From Dryomyza anilis (lineage: Eukaryota > Arthropoda > Insecta > Diptera > Dryomyzidae), in assembly GCA_951804985.1 (NCBI GenBank), contig OX638130.1:101615700-101679699 (forward strand): a DNA stretch of 64,000 nt. The letters are read 5' to 3'. The notes below the pieces were generated by a model. That model was not told the origin of the DNA, made no database searches, and worked only from the letters and a program-made list of their open reading frames with translations. Shown here one piece after another: positions 47,597 to 58,160 of this stretch (position 1 is its first letter; the number at the start of each line of letters is the position of its first letter). The position numbers and the translations under genes were made by a program.

Positions 47597-47899
47597 ATAA
47601 TAATAATAGTTTGGCACTACAGTCCTTTAAGAACTTAGGCCGAGCTCTCTCACCATTTTGAGCTGTGCGTGTTATATTTGTACTTAAAGTGGTGGGACCT
47701 ACAGTTTAGTGCCGAATCCGAACGGCGGGTGAGAGCTTTTCATAGGCAATGTTTTACTCTCGTAGGTTTGCCATTTACTGCCGAGATGTAGCGCGGTATA
47801 GAAAAATGTTTCTTTGAAAAGATGTTGTTAGCCCCAGTCCAGGCCGGGGACCTTTCGGCTCGCAGTCCAACGCACTAACCACTGAGCTACCGCGGCTAC
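47597..47899 (-). mobile_element. tRNA-derived SINE, copy 1 (B box deleted)
   Basis: Read on the minus strand, the head gccgcggtagctcagtggtt then agtgcgttggactgcgag is tRNA-like, with an A box tagctcagtggttagtgc (47889-47872). The B box region reads ggcctggac because six bases are missing compared with copy 2, so internal Pol III promotion is probably lost. The tRNA-unrelated body includes aaaacattgcctatgaaaag and ctctcacccgccgttcggat; the 3' tail is an ATT repeat. Target duplication aaattata at 47589-47596 and 47900-47907. Confidence 0.9.
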
Positions 47900-47907
47900 A
47901 AATTATA

Positions 47908-48997
47908 CTTCGTAAAAATAAAAAGAAATGTAAACTTATTCAAAATTTCAAAATTTTATTTTGAAATTTTTAATTTTTTGATAATACATGAATCTGTGCA
48001 AATGAAGAATAAATGTTCTTGGTTACTTTTTAAATAAGAAACTATATTTCTTAAAATTAAAATTTATATTACAACGTATACTCCTTGATTCTTTCTGGAT
48101 TTTGTAAGTGTTTTCCCGCAGTTAAATAATTAAATAATTAGATGCCCTTTAAGACTACCATATTTACAATATTCTCCAAAATAAAGGGTGTAAACGAAAT
48201 TATTTTTACAAATTGTGGTCAAAGCAAATAATGCAAACAAAAAACCCATAAATTAAAAAGTTCTCTGATTTATGACAAACAAAAAGATTAACAAGTTTAC
48301 CGTTATAAGTGATCGTCGTCAACCAAAAAAATGTGAAAAAGTAGTAAAACAAATTATGTAAATTTTGATTAGCTAACCTTTCTACATTGCATACAATTAT
48401 TGCATGTGTAACCCGGGAAATTGCTAGAAATATTACAATTCGGTTTGGAAAGACCGTCTACATAAATAGTAAACGCGAAAATCAGAATTTATGAATCGCA
48501 AACTTGCGGCGAAAGATTGGGTTAGATCTAAGCGCAACAATCCATTTTTTCATAAGGATGTAACCCTCCAAACTACCCTGAGCTAGGTCCAGATTTTAAA
48601 TTTTTGGCTTATATAAAATTAATTTTTCGAATAATATTGAAATTTTGTTAAACTGAAATAAAGTAAGCGACTGCTTAATTAGCGCTATCAAAAAAGTTAG
48701 AAGAAATAATGTCCAACGACTGATGGTGTGCTGAAAGACTAAAATACGGAAATACGTCCTATCTCATTGAGAAATATAAATCTTTTACTATTTTTAAAAA
48801 CTATGGAGTGTGGTTCTTCATTTATGATATAATTTTTACTTTTACGATGTTCAGTTTTTATGTTATGATTCAAAGAAAATGTAAAAATAATAATTATACC
48901 CTTTACTTGTGACAATCAATTGTTTCAAATTTTTTGAATGAGACGAACACATTTAGAAAATATGATATAACTAATTACACTTTCCATTACTATTTTT
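47908..48997. other. AT-rich unique DNA
   Basis: No supported gene. 48410-48600 is slightly less AT-rich (acaattcggtttggaaagac, cgcaaacttgcggcgaaaga). Nothing recognised. Confidence 0.35.
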
Positions 48998-49069
48998 GAC
49001 ATGAACGTCCCGTACATCAAGTCTATATAATAATTCTATAAAATAATTCTATATAATATAATTATATAT
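48998..49069. mobile_element. Left end of a diverged element X copy
   Basis: gacatgaacgtcccgtacat then caagtctatataataattct corresponds to the X end ggacatcccatacatcaatt then ctatataattcgc. The taattctata word is then repeated, and the foldback element at 49070 is inserted in that microsatellite; ctatatatagttcgctggtg resumes at about 50355. Confidence 0.5.
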
Positions 49070-50301
49070 TGGCCATTCCACACCAAATCGATCAAGAAAA
49101 GTCAAATTTGAGATTTTACCTTTTGGATTTCAATAAAATTTGGGCAATTGATAAAGGGTATCCAGATATGTACTGACCAATTTTTTTTTACTTTTTTCAC
49201 CCACTACTTCCAGAGATACAGTGGCTCAAAGTTACAAAAAATGGGCCAAAAATCACTTTTGATGCTAGAAACTCCTTTGATGACTCGTTTTAAAGCTAAT
49301 AGAACAGGCTTTCAGAAAAATTAAGTTGTGACTTCTAAACGAGAACATGTGGTCCGTGGTCATTATCCTTGCACTACAAAATTGATGTCCTTAAAAATGA
49401 CCCTTTTAAAATTCTGAAAAAATTCCTAAGTTTTCGTCAATTTATTATAAATGTTCATGCAAAATTTCAAGATGGTATTTTCGGCATCATATTTTAAAAA
49501 ATAATTTTCTAAATTTTTATTTATTTTTTGTATGAAAAAAAAAATTTTTTTTCTACAGTAAAAGTTGTAATAATTCCTGAATATATGTGTAACTCTGATT
49601 TCTAAAATGAAGTCAGTTTTATCATATTCAATCTAGTTTTTGAAATATTGATTTTGGCACATAGTTTTTACGATTTTCGAAAAATGGTATATATCTCAAT
49701 AACTTGATACAATTTGATGAAACTGACGCCATTTTTGAAATCAGAGTTACAATATCATTGAAGAATTATTGTAAATTTTACTTTTGAAAAAAAAAATATT
49801 TTTTTTAATACAAAAAATACGTAAAAATTTTAAAAATTAATTTTTAAAATATAATGCCATCAAAATACCATCTTGAAATTTGGTATGAACATTTATATTA
49901 AATCAACCAAAATATATAATTTATTTTAGAATGTTAAAAAGGGTCCTTTTTAGGACATCCATTTTGAAGTGCATGGGTTATTACCACGGGCCACATGTTC
50001 AAGTTAAGAAGTTACAACTTAATTGGTATAAAATCTTGTTCTATTAGCTTTCAAACGAGCCATCAACAGAGTTCCTGGTTTTTGAACATTAAGAGATATT
50101 AAAATATGAACAACCATATACTAGAGATTTTTGGACCATTTTTTGTAAATTTGAACAACTGTATCTCTGGAAGTAGTGGGCGAAAAAATAAAACAAAAAT
50201 TGCTCAATGCATATCTCGATACCCTTTATTAGTTGTGTAAATTTCATTGAAATCAATGAAGATGAGTTCCAACCGCTGGTCGATTTGGTGTGGAATGGCC
50301 C
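49070..50301. mobile_element. 1.2-kb foldback element, arms of about 600 bp
   Basis: Ends tggccattccacaccaaatc and gatttggtgtggaatggcca are inverse copies, and inverse matches continue to the centre near 49685. Examples: cactacttccagagatacag (49203) with ctgtatctctggaagtagtg (50160); agctaatagaacaggcttt (49292) with ttgttctattagcttt; caagatggtattttcggcat with taccatcttg; ctgatttctaaaatgaagtc with atttttgaaatcag. No transposase. The transcript of either strand would be one hairpin. Confidence 0.92.
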
Positions 50302-50329
50302 ATGTATATAATATAATTCTATATATATA

Positions 50330-51285
50330 ATATAATTCTATATATATAATATAATTCTATATATAGTTCGCTGGTGCTGCGTTTGACTGCATACCTTAAG
50401 AAAACAAAGGTGATTACCAGAAATATCACAGCCCTAAATATCAAGTTATTTACAAATTATTTAGATCATATTTGAGACAACCATCTCTCAAACATTCGTC
50501 AAATACTGCTAGCAACCATCTTTCAAATTTACGATTATGTATAGCAACCATCAATTAAACATATTACAAATAGGAAGATAGTTGATGAATATTTGGAAAA
50601 GGTTCTCTATTAGAATTCGCGGAGTAGTTTTTATTGAATGAATCAAATGTATTTTTATTTATTCTAGAATTAAAACAGTATCCATCGCCATCGTCTTTAT
50701 AAATCCTTCGAAGGCAAAATTCTACAACGACTTGAGATTTCTTCGCAGAAAAACCAAGTCCAAGTTCCATCAAGTGTTGACAATTTAAATCACAGGATAT
50801 TTTATTTTCACTTTTACCATTAAAATGTAATATTTGAGTTGGCACTTTTTTACACCATTTGATTTACTTCATTGTTGTGGATAAATCGAGCGTAAGGAAT
50901 AAGTACGCCATTTTCCTTTTTTATGGTTGTCAAATGTCAAAATACCTCAAAATTTTTGCTACAAATGTCCAAGAACTCTGGATGTTTGCTATCAGTCAAC
51001 TGTTAATATCTCAATTTTCATTGCTGTTGTGGCCAACATCACGTAACTATCTGCATATATGTCATATTTAAAAAATATTAATAGTTTTGCTGCAATTTTA
51101 TTAAAACTTATAGGATGTTTGACTATTTGCTACAAGGCGTAAATTTAAATGGATAGTTGCAGCAAGACTTTCATAAACATCTTGTTTTCTTAATGTATTC
51201 AGTTTTTTCTTCTATTACGTAACGTTTTTGAGAAAATTTCAAAAGTATTTTTAAGCTGTTCGTCGCACCCACTACTTAGAATAAA
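50330..51285. mobile_element. Fragment of element X, diverged
   Basis: Microsatellite of tataattctatata leads to tagttcgctggtgctgcgtt, the X subterminal word. The far side has attcagttttttcttctatt, acgtaacgtttttgagaaaa, which matches X interior (tattacgtagcatttatgag) at 13966. In between, open frames on both strands (50845-50564 minus; 50859-51071 plus) look accidental. Confidence 0.45.
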
Positions 51286-51980
51286 ACGAGTTGGGAAAGT
51301 TAGGTCACATGGGTAAGTTCGGTCACATGGGGCGGACTTTTATAGTCGGTCGGGCCCGACTATGGAATACCCTACTCCATTGGTGGGATATTTAATTGTA
51401 TATCTTAATTTTAAAGTTTTTAATTATACTGAACCTCCCCACCCTCAGAATTCACATATCAGAAATTTACATCTTATATCCCCATAATTTAAAAAATTGA
51501 TATAAAAGTATAAAAAACTAATACAAAAAATTAGAAAAATGTAAATGGGCGGACCACGCCTATATTCAAAAGTTTTGTAAGGATAATATTTCATAGATTT
51601 GATTTTAATAAAATACAATTCAAATTTCCACTATGAAAACCCGGGAAATAATGAAAATAAAAGGTGGGCGGATCACGCCCATTTTAATACGTTTTAAATT
51701 TTATAACTATATCTTGTATACTTTTCGAGTTATTAGTTCCTAAAGAGTTATATAAAAGTGACTTGTATGGGAGGTGGGCGTGTCCGTTGACCGATTTTCA
51801 TCGCATTCTGATCAGTATTTCTCAAGTTTTTCTGTATTCGGACAGCAAGACAGCACGACGGACAGACAGACGGACATGTATAGAATATATATACTTTTCC
51901 ATACCGGACACGCCTCCTAAGGGGCGTTACAATATACGCACAAAGTTAATATACCCTGTATCTCATAGGTGTAGGGTATA
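51286..51980 (-). mobile_element. Dispersed element R, copy 2, inverse orientation
   Basis: The most complete copy. Read on the minus strand it runs from ttataccctacacctatgag through ccttaggaggcgtgtccggt, gtccgtcgtgctgtc-like words, acgcccacctcccatacaag and gtggggaggttcagt to ttcccaactcgtttt. Interior matches to copy 1 cover the whole length. A frame at 51763-51981 is a shadow of the repeat. Confidence 0.85.
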
Positions 51981-51984
51981 AAAA

Positions 51985-52430
51985 TAGAAGTCTGGGGAAA
52001 AGAATTTAACAAAAAAAAACTTAAACGCAATTTTGTTTTGAATTGTCTAGACGAATTTTAATATTCTAATGAATGCCAATATTTCATTTAGTTTTTAAAA
52101 TAATTGGAAATAAAAGTTTTGATTCTTTTAAAAATTTTTATCATTTATGATTTAATAATTAACAAAACAAAAAAAATTGATTTATGCTTATCTAGAGCAT
52201 AGCCCAAACTAACTATCAAAATTATTAACTTCCTTCTAATTGATACACTTTTTTATATACTCAATTTACAATAAAAATGCAAATGCCTCTAATTTGAAGA
52301 TATCATTACTTCATATTTAAAGTATGCTTATTCTTAATGCATACTCAGTTTTTTTCGTATTACGTAGAGTTTATGAGAAAAATTCGGGTAAAAACAGTTA
52401 TTTTTCAATGATTTGTATGTAAAATTTGCA
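51985..52430 (+). mobile_element. Fragment of element X interior
   Basis: Matches 13665-14010 in order: agtctggggaaaagaattta, acttaaacgcaattttg, gatttaataattaacaaaac, gcttatctagagcatagccc, tcattacttcatatttaaag, cgtattacgtagagtttatg. The right TIR is not found. Confidence 0.65.
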
Positions 52431-52691
52431 GTGAAATCCGAATTATGACGATGAAGCCACTTTGATAAAAATGGAGGCATCTGAGAGATTAGAGCCGCTT
52501 AAACATTTTTAATTTTGTTCCTTATATCGTCTACTAAAAATGTAGGTATATTCAAAAAATGGTCTGATATGTTTTATCAATGAAATCATATCAATATTAA
52601 AATTAACAACTTCAACTAAAATTTATAGAAGGACTTGGTCTGTAATAATTTTAAGAAATGTCGGTATATTGCTTTTCTTTACATTAAATTA

Positions 52692-53844
52692 CTCTAGTAG
52701 TCTACATAAATCATTAAACGCGCCACAAATATACGTAAAATATGCAAACTATGTGTAAAATATGCAAACTATAATAAAAAGTTTTAATTTTTCCGGAACC
52801 CCTTCCATTAATGTTGTAATGGTAGTGTCCGACACCCTCACAGCTGCTGAAGACCACTTTCTTTTAAAGTCTTGAAGGTCTTTGGCCACTTTTTTTGTTG
52901 TCTTCATCTCCCTTTTTACTAAAGCCCAGTATCTCTCAATCGGCCTGAGTTCTGGACAGTTTGGTGGATTGGCTTCTCTAGGCACCAAAATCACTGCATT
53001 TTGTTGGATCCACTCTAAGGCCGTTTTGCTGTAGTGACATGAAGCGAGGTCAGGCCAAAAAAATGTGGCCACTTCATGTTGGCGTAAAAATGGAAGCAAT
53101 CTCTTTTGAAAAGCATTCCTTCACATATATCTCGCTATTAATTGTACACGATGTCACGAATGAGCTGCTTCTTTTTCCACAACTGCAAATTGCCTGCCAA
53201 ACAAGGAATTTCTTTGGGAATTTTGTCATTTTTTTTTATTTGAATTTTTCAGCGACATTTCCTCGAGAATCGGCTGTATAAAATTCCTGCCCAGGTAGCT
53301 GAGAAAAGTCCGCTAAAACATAAGTTTCATCGTCCATTATGCAGCAATCGAATTTTTTAAAAAAATCTTTGTTCAGCTTTTTAGCTCGTTGTTTTGCGGT
53401 TTCATTCTTGACGGCATTTCTATCCGGAACTTTTTGGACCTTGTACGTCTTCAGCCCAGCTTCTTTCTAAGTCCTGCGCACGAAAGATTCTGAGCAATCC
53501 GCCTTTCTCGCCAATTTCCTTCCGGATATACTTTGATCTTTCTTTAAAATATTCACAACCTTCTTCGACTTTTCACGATCATGTGGGCCTTTTTTTTACC
53601 AGAACCTTTCTTCCGATTAATGCTCAGGTCTTCCCTAAAGCGGTTGATAACGCGAGAAATGGTCTTAGGGTTAGCCCCTACCTCCTTGGTAATTTTTTTA
53701 AAAGACCAACTAGGTTGTTTTTGAAAAATTTTAATTATATTTTCTCGCACTTTCACTTCGTTTGCCATTTTCGCGTTAAATAAATTTTGTATTGACTATA
53801 ACTGACACAAATTATTTTCTGCCATTTAATTCAGAGCTACTAGG
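52692..53844 (-). mobile_element. Tc1/mariner-type element, about 1.15 kb
   Basis: Contains the broken transposase below. Possible terminal repeats are ctctagtagtct (52692) and agagctactagg (to 53844), a weak match; true ends are uncertain. Length fits the superfamily. Confidence 0.7.
52749..53768 (-). pseudogene. DD37E mariner transposase, frameshifted
   Basis: The N-terminus (53768 down to 53553) reads MANEVKVRENIIKIFQ, with a helix-turn-helix region SFKKITKEVGANPKTISRV. Two frameshifts follow: the middle is in another frame, with the first catalytic motif IMDDETYVLADFSQL (ATG codon at 53337) and an in-frame tag at 53469. The original frame resumes by 53099 with WPDLASCHYSK (second Asp) and PNCPELRPIERYWALVKR (Glu). 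Counting in this sequence, 37 residues separate the second Asp from the Glu, the DD37E signature of ITmD37E-type elements first described in mosquitoes. Dead, but most of the protein is recognisable. Confidence 0.92.
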
Positions 53845-53897
53845 ATCAAATTTTTTAATTTGAATCTTGCAATAGCACATTATGGGAAGATATGTAA

Positions 53898-54210
53898 TAT
53901 AATAATATAATAGTTTGGCGCTACAGTCCTGTACAGAACTTCGACCGAGCTCTCTCACCATTTTGAGCTGTGCGTGTTATATTTGTACTCAAAGTGGTGG
54001 GACCTACAGTTTATTGCCGAATCCGAACGGCGGGTGAGAGCTTTTCATAGGCAATGTTTTACTCTCGTAGGTTTGCCATTTACTGACGAGAGGTAGCGCG
54101 GTATAGAAAAATGTTTCTATGAAAAGATGTTGTTAGCCCCAGTCCAGGCTTGAACCGGGGACCTTTCGGCTCGCAGTCCAACGCACTAACCACTGAGCTA
54201 CCGCGGCTAC
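53898..54210 (-). mobile_element. tRNA-derived SINE, copy 2 (A and B boxes intact)
   Basis: Minus-strand head gtagccgcggtagctcagtg, with A box tagctcagtggttagtgc (54200-54183) and B box ggttcaagcc (54156-54147). The tRNA-like part ends gactggggcta, able to pair with the starting tagcc. The anticodon loop ctgcgag keeps T33. The body is nearly identical to copy 1. The 3' tail is an ATT/ATA repeat. Target duplication gatatgtaa at 53889-53897 and 54211-54219. Retroposed by a LINE partner not identified here. Confidence 0.95.
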
Positions 54211-54404
54211 GATATGTAAGATATGTAACGGACAATTTTATTCGACGCAGTCCTTAGTAATCATGTTTTTTCTAAAGAACCCTATTATCGCATAGTCAAT
54301 TGGCAGTAAAATCTAAAGGGAGCATTCTAGACGGCTTATATAAAATCAAAAAAAAAAAAAAAATCAGAAGAATAGAGAAACCAGGAATTGAGAAATCGCA
54401 TCTT

Positions 54405-54610
54405 TAATTTCAAATGGCGATAAATCCTAAACAGAGCGTCGTATAGGGGTCAGACTTTGCACATTTCAGCGCATGTAAAATCTAAATATTTGGTATAAGA
54501 TATCGACCTTGCAACCATTGTGATATCACATATTTAACTTCAAATGGCTGTAAATACTAAACAGATCGTTTTGAGCGGTCAAACTTTGTACTTTTCATTG
54601 GATAGAAAAT
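54405..54610 (-). repeat. Dispersed pair related to the satellite core, inverse
   Basis: Minus-strand reading: ctgacccctatacgacgctc then tgtttaggatttatcgccat, ttgaa (54470-54410); and tttgaccgctcaaaacgatc then tgtttagtatttacagccat, ttgaa (54590-54545). Compare the satellite ggaccctctaggacgcttcg then tttaggagttatggccattt. Two units about 126 bp apart, orientation opposite to the main array. Confidence 0.6.
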
Positions 54611-54998
54611 CTAATAATGGAAAATAATTGTAAAACAGAATTCAATTCTGTACATAATTGAGACCACTTAATATATCTCTTTCGAAATTTAAATTTTTTG
54701 AAATTTTTGAATGTATTAAAAATCGAAGTGTTATATCACCGATACGGAAATCTTTCTCAATGATATAAGTTATCAAAAATTTAAAGATATTACGATCTTC
54801 GACACATGCATGTTAATCACTAAGAAAGTTATCGATTATGCATAAACATGTCAAATGATGACATAAAATAGCACATTTAATATGAACAAATCCTACATTT
54901 TCCAGCATTACTGTCAAACAATCAAAACGTATTTATATTTGAAGAGTATTATAGGATTAAACAGCAAGTGTTTTCACTTCTTCATGTCGATCCTCCAG

Positions 54999-55111
54999 TT
55001 TAAAGTAGCCAATGGTTTACTACGACACACCGTTCGTACGAATTGCTGCTCTGTTGCATTACAAACGTCTGGTTGGTTATTATGATGTGCAATTTATTGC
55101 CTGTTGTGGTC
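54999..55111 (+). CDS. Candidate 5' coding exon, unrecognised
   Basis: A pyrimidine-rich acceptor (cttcatgtcgatcctccag) is followed by 13 nt and an ATG in fair context (gccaatgg) at 55012. The frame reads MVYYDTPFVRIAALLHYKRL then VGYYDVQFIACCG to a consensus donor gtaagt at 55112, phase 1. Read without splicing it stops at 55134. The composition is protein-like and less AT-rich than the surroundings. A different frame across the same DNA (54882-55085) is longer but hits no splice logic. Family unknown. Confidence 0.33.
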
Positions 55112-55894
55112 GTAAGTTTTTGCTATTTTATTAGCAATAAAATTGCAAATTAAACGATGTTGATTAATGAGCAACAGCAGCAGACTTTTAAATTTTTTAT
55201 TTGTCTTTGCTTTGGCTTGCAGACGAAAACTGTGATGGATTAAATGATGTGCGCAAGATATTGCAAAATGATACTAATCAAAATAATAAGCGTTGGCAAA
55301 AGAATTTATCTCTATTTTTTGTTTGTTTGTTTGCGAAATAAATACTTTCGTAAATACGATTTTGCACAATTTAACAATCTTTTTGCTTTTGAATTTCTTT
55401 AAAAAATAAATAGATTTTAAACTCCATAGTTTTGGCTGCCATTTCGTCGAAAAGATAGTTTTGAAATTTTTTAAATTGAAATAAGTCTTTAATTATATTG
55501 ATTGCTTTGCTGAATTTATATAGTAAATGTTGGTAAAATTGCAAAGTTAATCACTGCAATATTTGAAATGCTATATTTTGCCGTTTGTCGCTTTTTGACT
55601 GTGCAACCTGTCGTATACGCGTTGATAATTAAAATTTATTTTATTGCATTTTATTTATTTCGACTGCTAGTTGCTTAACCGTCGTCCAGCCAAAATTTTG
55701 CAAATGTAATATTTAAAAATATTCGTATGGCTATAAATTAACAATAAATAAAATAAAATACAAGAAAAAATTAACTATTCAATAAAATATTTTAAACTTA
55801 AAAATTGTTTAAGTCCGATATGAAATAAAGTAACCTTTTAAAAAGTTATAATTTAGTTAAAAACACTACTCAAAAACACTACTTTTTTTTCAAT
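55112..55894. other. AT-rich unique DNA
   Basis: Nothing coding seen. 55160-55290 contains gcaacagcagcagac and ttggcttgcagacgaaaact. Confidence 0.35.
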
Positions 55895-56780
55895 GTACAT
55901 AACATACACCAATGCTATATAATTCGCTGGTTCTGATTTTTATTACATACTCTGTTTTTTATACCATTCCCTAGTCATGAAGTGATCATGTCATTATTTG
56001 AGGTGATCGGGATATGACGAGGCCCATAATGTCCTTGTAACGCAGTGTCCTGATCATGTATTGACCTCAGGCCATGATCATGTACTGATCGGGCAATTCC
56101 CCATTTTAATATTTACCCGACAATTGCCTTGTCAGAGCCCGAGCGTAATAGGGTTTATCTCATTAATCTCGATCATTGCCTGATACTAATTTCGTTATGA
56201 GGAACAAATAATGTAGCTATGATCGGGAACATTGACTGTTTAGATAATGTAAACCCTGCTATGGTAAGCATGATAAGGGCATGCAAAGGCAATGATCATA
56301 TTTTCTCTAATAGGGCTTACCCAATCTGATCATTTCCCGATGGCGCATCGGGCAAATTTCTACTAGGGTTGAGTAACGTTATTGTCTAAAATCCAATCGA
56401 AGTTTTAGGCTATTTAGAATAACAAAATTTAACCTCTTACACATCTAGTTACCAAAAAAACTGTAAACGCAATTTTTCTGATAATTATCAAGACTAATTA
56501 TAATATAAAAACAAATGCTTATATTCCAATACGTTTTTAAAATATTTGCATATAAACTCGAATAAGAGTTTTCGAATTTTAGATCTAGTGATAAATAAGA
56601 AAATGATTAATGGTAATGCATAGTTCGAACTAATGGTCAAAATAACTAACTTTTTCCATCGGTTATAATTTTTGAAATAATTGGACTAAAGTAATTTTGA
56701 ATTAGTTTTATTTTACCAGTACAACCAAAACGCGTTATTAATTTATGCTTATTTGGATCAAATTGATCTTGATTTAAGTA
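55895..56780. mobile_element. Element X copy, split by a MITE
   Basis: cataacatacaccaatgcta then tataattcgctggttctgat is the X end; the interior resumes after 56390 with aaaaaactgtaaacgcaatt, gattaatggtaatgcatagt and ggtcaaaataactaactttt. The GC-rich segment 55968-56373 interrupts it. Confidence 0.55.
55968..56373. mobile_element. GC-richer insert with ccctagt inverted ends
   Basis: Begins ccctagtcatgaagtgatca and ends gcaaatttctactaggg, so ccctagt is inverted at the two ends. The interior repeats gatcgggcaa and gatcatgtactgatcggg. It has much higher GC than its host element X, so it is a later insertion. No frame. Confidence 0.5.
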
Positions 56781-56783
56781 ATT

Positions 56784-57763
56784 GATATCTTCACTATTAT
56801 GCAAAGGGGCGAATGTGTAATTTTTGACATTTGCATTTTTTACATTTTTGAATGTAGGTTTTCCTCAAGTATACTGTGCCAAAATCGTGTGTGGTTTTGT
56901 AAGATATTTCTAGACACAAAAGACAAAACCAAAAGGACGAATTCAAAAAATTAAAAATGTTGTCATACCAAAAGTGCGAATCTTTTCGTTTTTTTGCCAT
57001 AACTTTTTATTGGTATAAGATAAACTATGCTGGTGTAAGACATTATTTTAAAATATTTTTTTGAATTTTTATAATTTGCAAGAAAAATGTTTGGCAAATT
57101 ATTTTTAAGTAATGATGCCAATCGATAGGTGCTTTAAAAATCAACAATAAATGCCTTTAAATCACTATTTTATCTTGCACCAATAAATAGTTATAACAAA
57201 AAAACGAAAATATTCGCCCTTTTGGCATGACAAAATTTTAAATTTTTCGAATTTTTTCGTTTTTTTTGCATAACTCTTTATTGGTGCAAGATCAAATAGT
57301 GGTGTAAACGCATTAGTTGTTTGTTTTTAAAGCACCTATCGATTGGCATCACTATTTAAAAACATTTTTCTTGCAAATAACAAATGGCAAATTAATGTTT
57401 GAAAAAATATTTTTAAATAATAATGCCAATCTAAAGGTGCTTCAGAAACAAACAATTAATGCTTTTACATTACTATTTTATCTTTCGCAAATAAAGAGTT
57501 ATGGCATAAAAAACAAAAATATTTGCGTTTTGGTCAGGATATAACCTCACAAAATCCTTATATTTAATTCAGTAAGTTGTTGAAATCGAAAGATATTTTA
57601 TATACCTTATAATAATTGATGCATAAACCAAAATAACAAAAAAAAAAAATGGAAAAAAAATAAATTTTTCTAATTTTTAAAGTACTTTAAACTTTAAAAT
57701 TTGATTTACTAAAATTTTTAAAAATGTACATTCGCCCCTTTGCCATTACAGTGATGATATCTT
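56784..57763. mobile_element. TIR element with three alternating inverted subrepeats
   Basis: Left end cactattatgcaaaggggcg then aatgtgta; the right end read inversely is cactgtaatggcaaaggggc then gaatgtaca. Both are flanked by gatatctt (56784-56791, 57756-57763), a probable 8-bp target duplication with two extra bases on the right. Inside, tgatgccaatcgataggtgc (57114) is inverted at 57338 (gcacctatcgattggcatca) and direct again at 57422 (taatgccaatctaaaggtgc). No transposase. Confidence 0.8.
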
Positions 57764-57929
57764 GTTGTAAAAAGTATATTTATACGTTTTATCATAAATA
57801 TAAATATGTTTGAAAAAAATACAGATTAAATAAAAATATTGCCGAATATGTTTTCATAAATTACAGCCATAGCATAAAGTAATTATTATTGTTTGAAAAG
57901 CACGAATTTAGTATTTAACTTGAATTAAA

Positions 57930-58160
57930 ATATTTAACGCATCTACACAAAAACGGTGACATGAACCGTCTAAAATTTAAAATATTTAATGCAAATACAC
58001 AAAAACAGTGACATGATAGTCTTGTTCTATCTCTATTTTTAACTCTTGTTCTTGCAAAGTACTTCCTGTTTTTGCATCGTCAGATTGATATTGATCTTGT
58101 TCTTGTTTCGGCAGATCGATCTTGTTCTTTTTCTTGCATGGTCTTGTTCTTGCTATAAAA
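57930..58160. repeat. Short direct repeat and tcttgttcttg microsatellite
   Basis: aaaatatttaacgcatctac then acaaaaacggtgacatga is repeated after about 52 bp as aaaatatttaatgcaaatac then acaaaaacagtgacatga. It is followed by irregular tcttgttcttgc repeats to about 58157. Confidence 0.75.

Noticed and set aside
47821..47899. A functional tRNA gene (minus strand)
   Set aside because: The tRNA-like head is joined to a conserved 230-bp body with a repeat tail and target duplications, and occurs twice; it is a SINE. The anticodon stem pairs poorly.
50564..51071. Two opposed open frames of 93 and 70 codons
   Set aside because: They lie in a diverged element X region, lack promoter or splice signals, and no family is recognised.
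51763..51981. 72-codon plus frame
   Set aside because: Entirely inside element R; it is a shadow of its conserved non-coding words.
54122..54210. A functional tRNA gene (minus strand)
   Set aside because: Same SINE family; A and B boxes are retained from the tRNA ancestor but the element continues into non-tRNA sequence.
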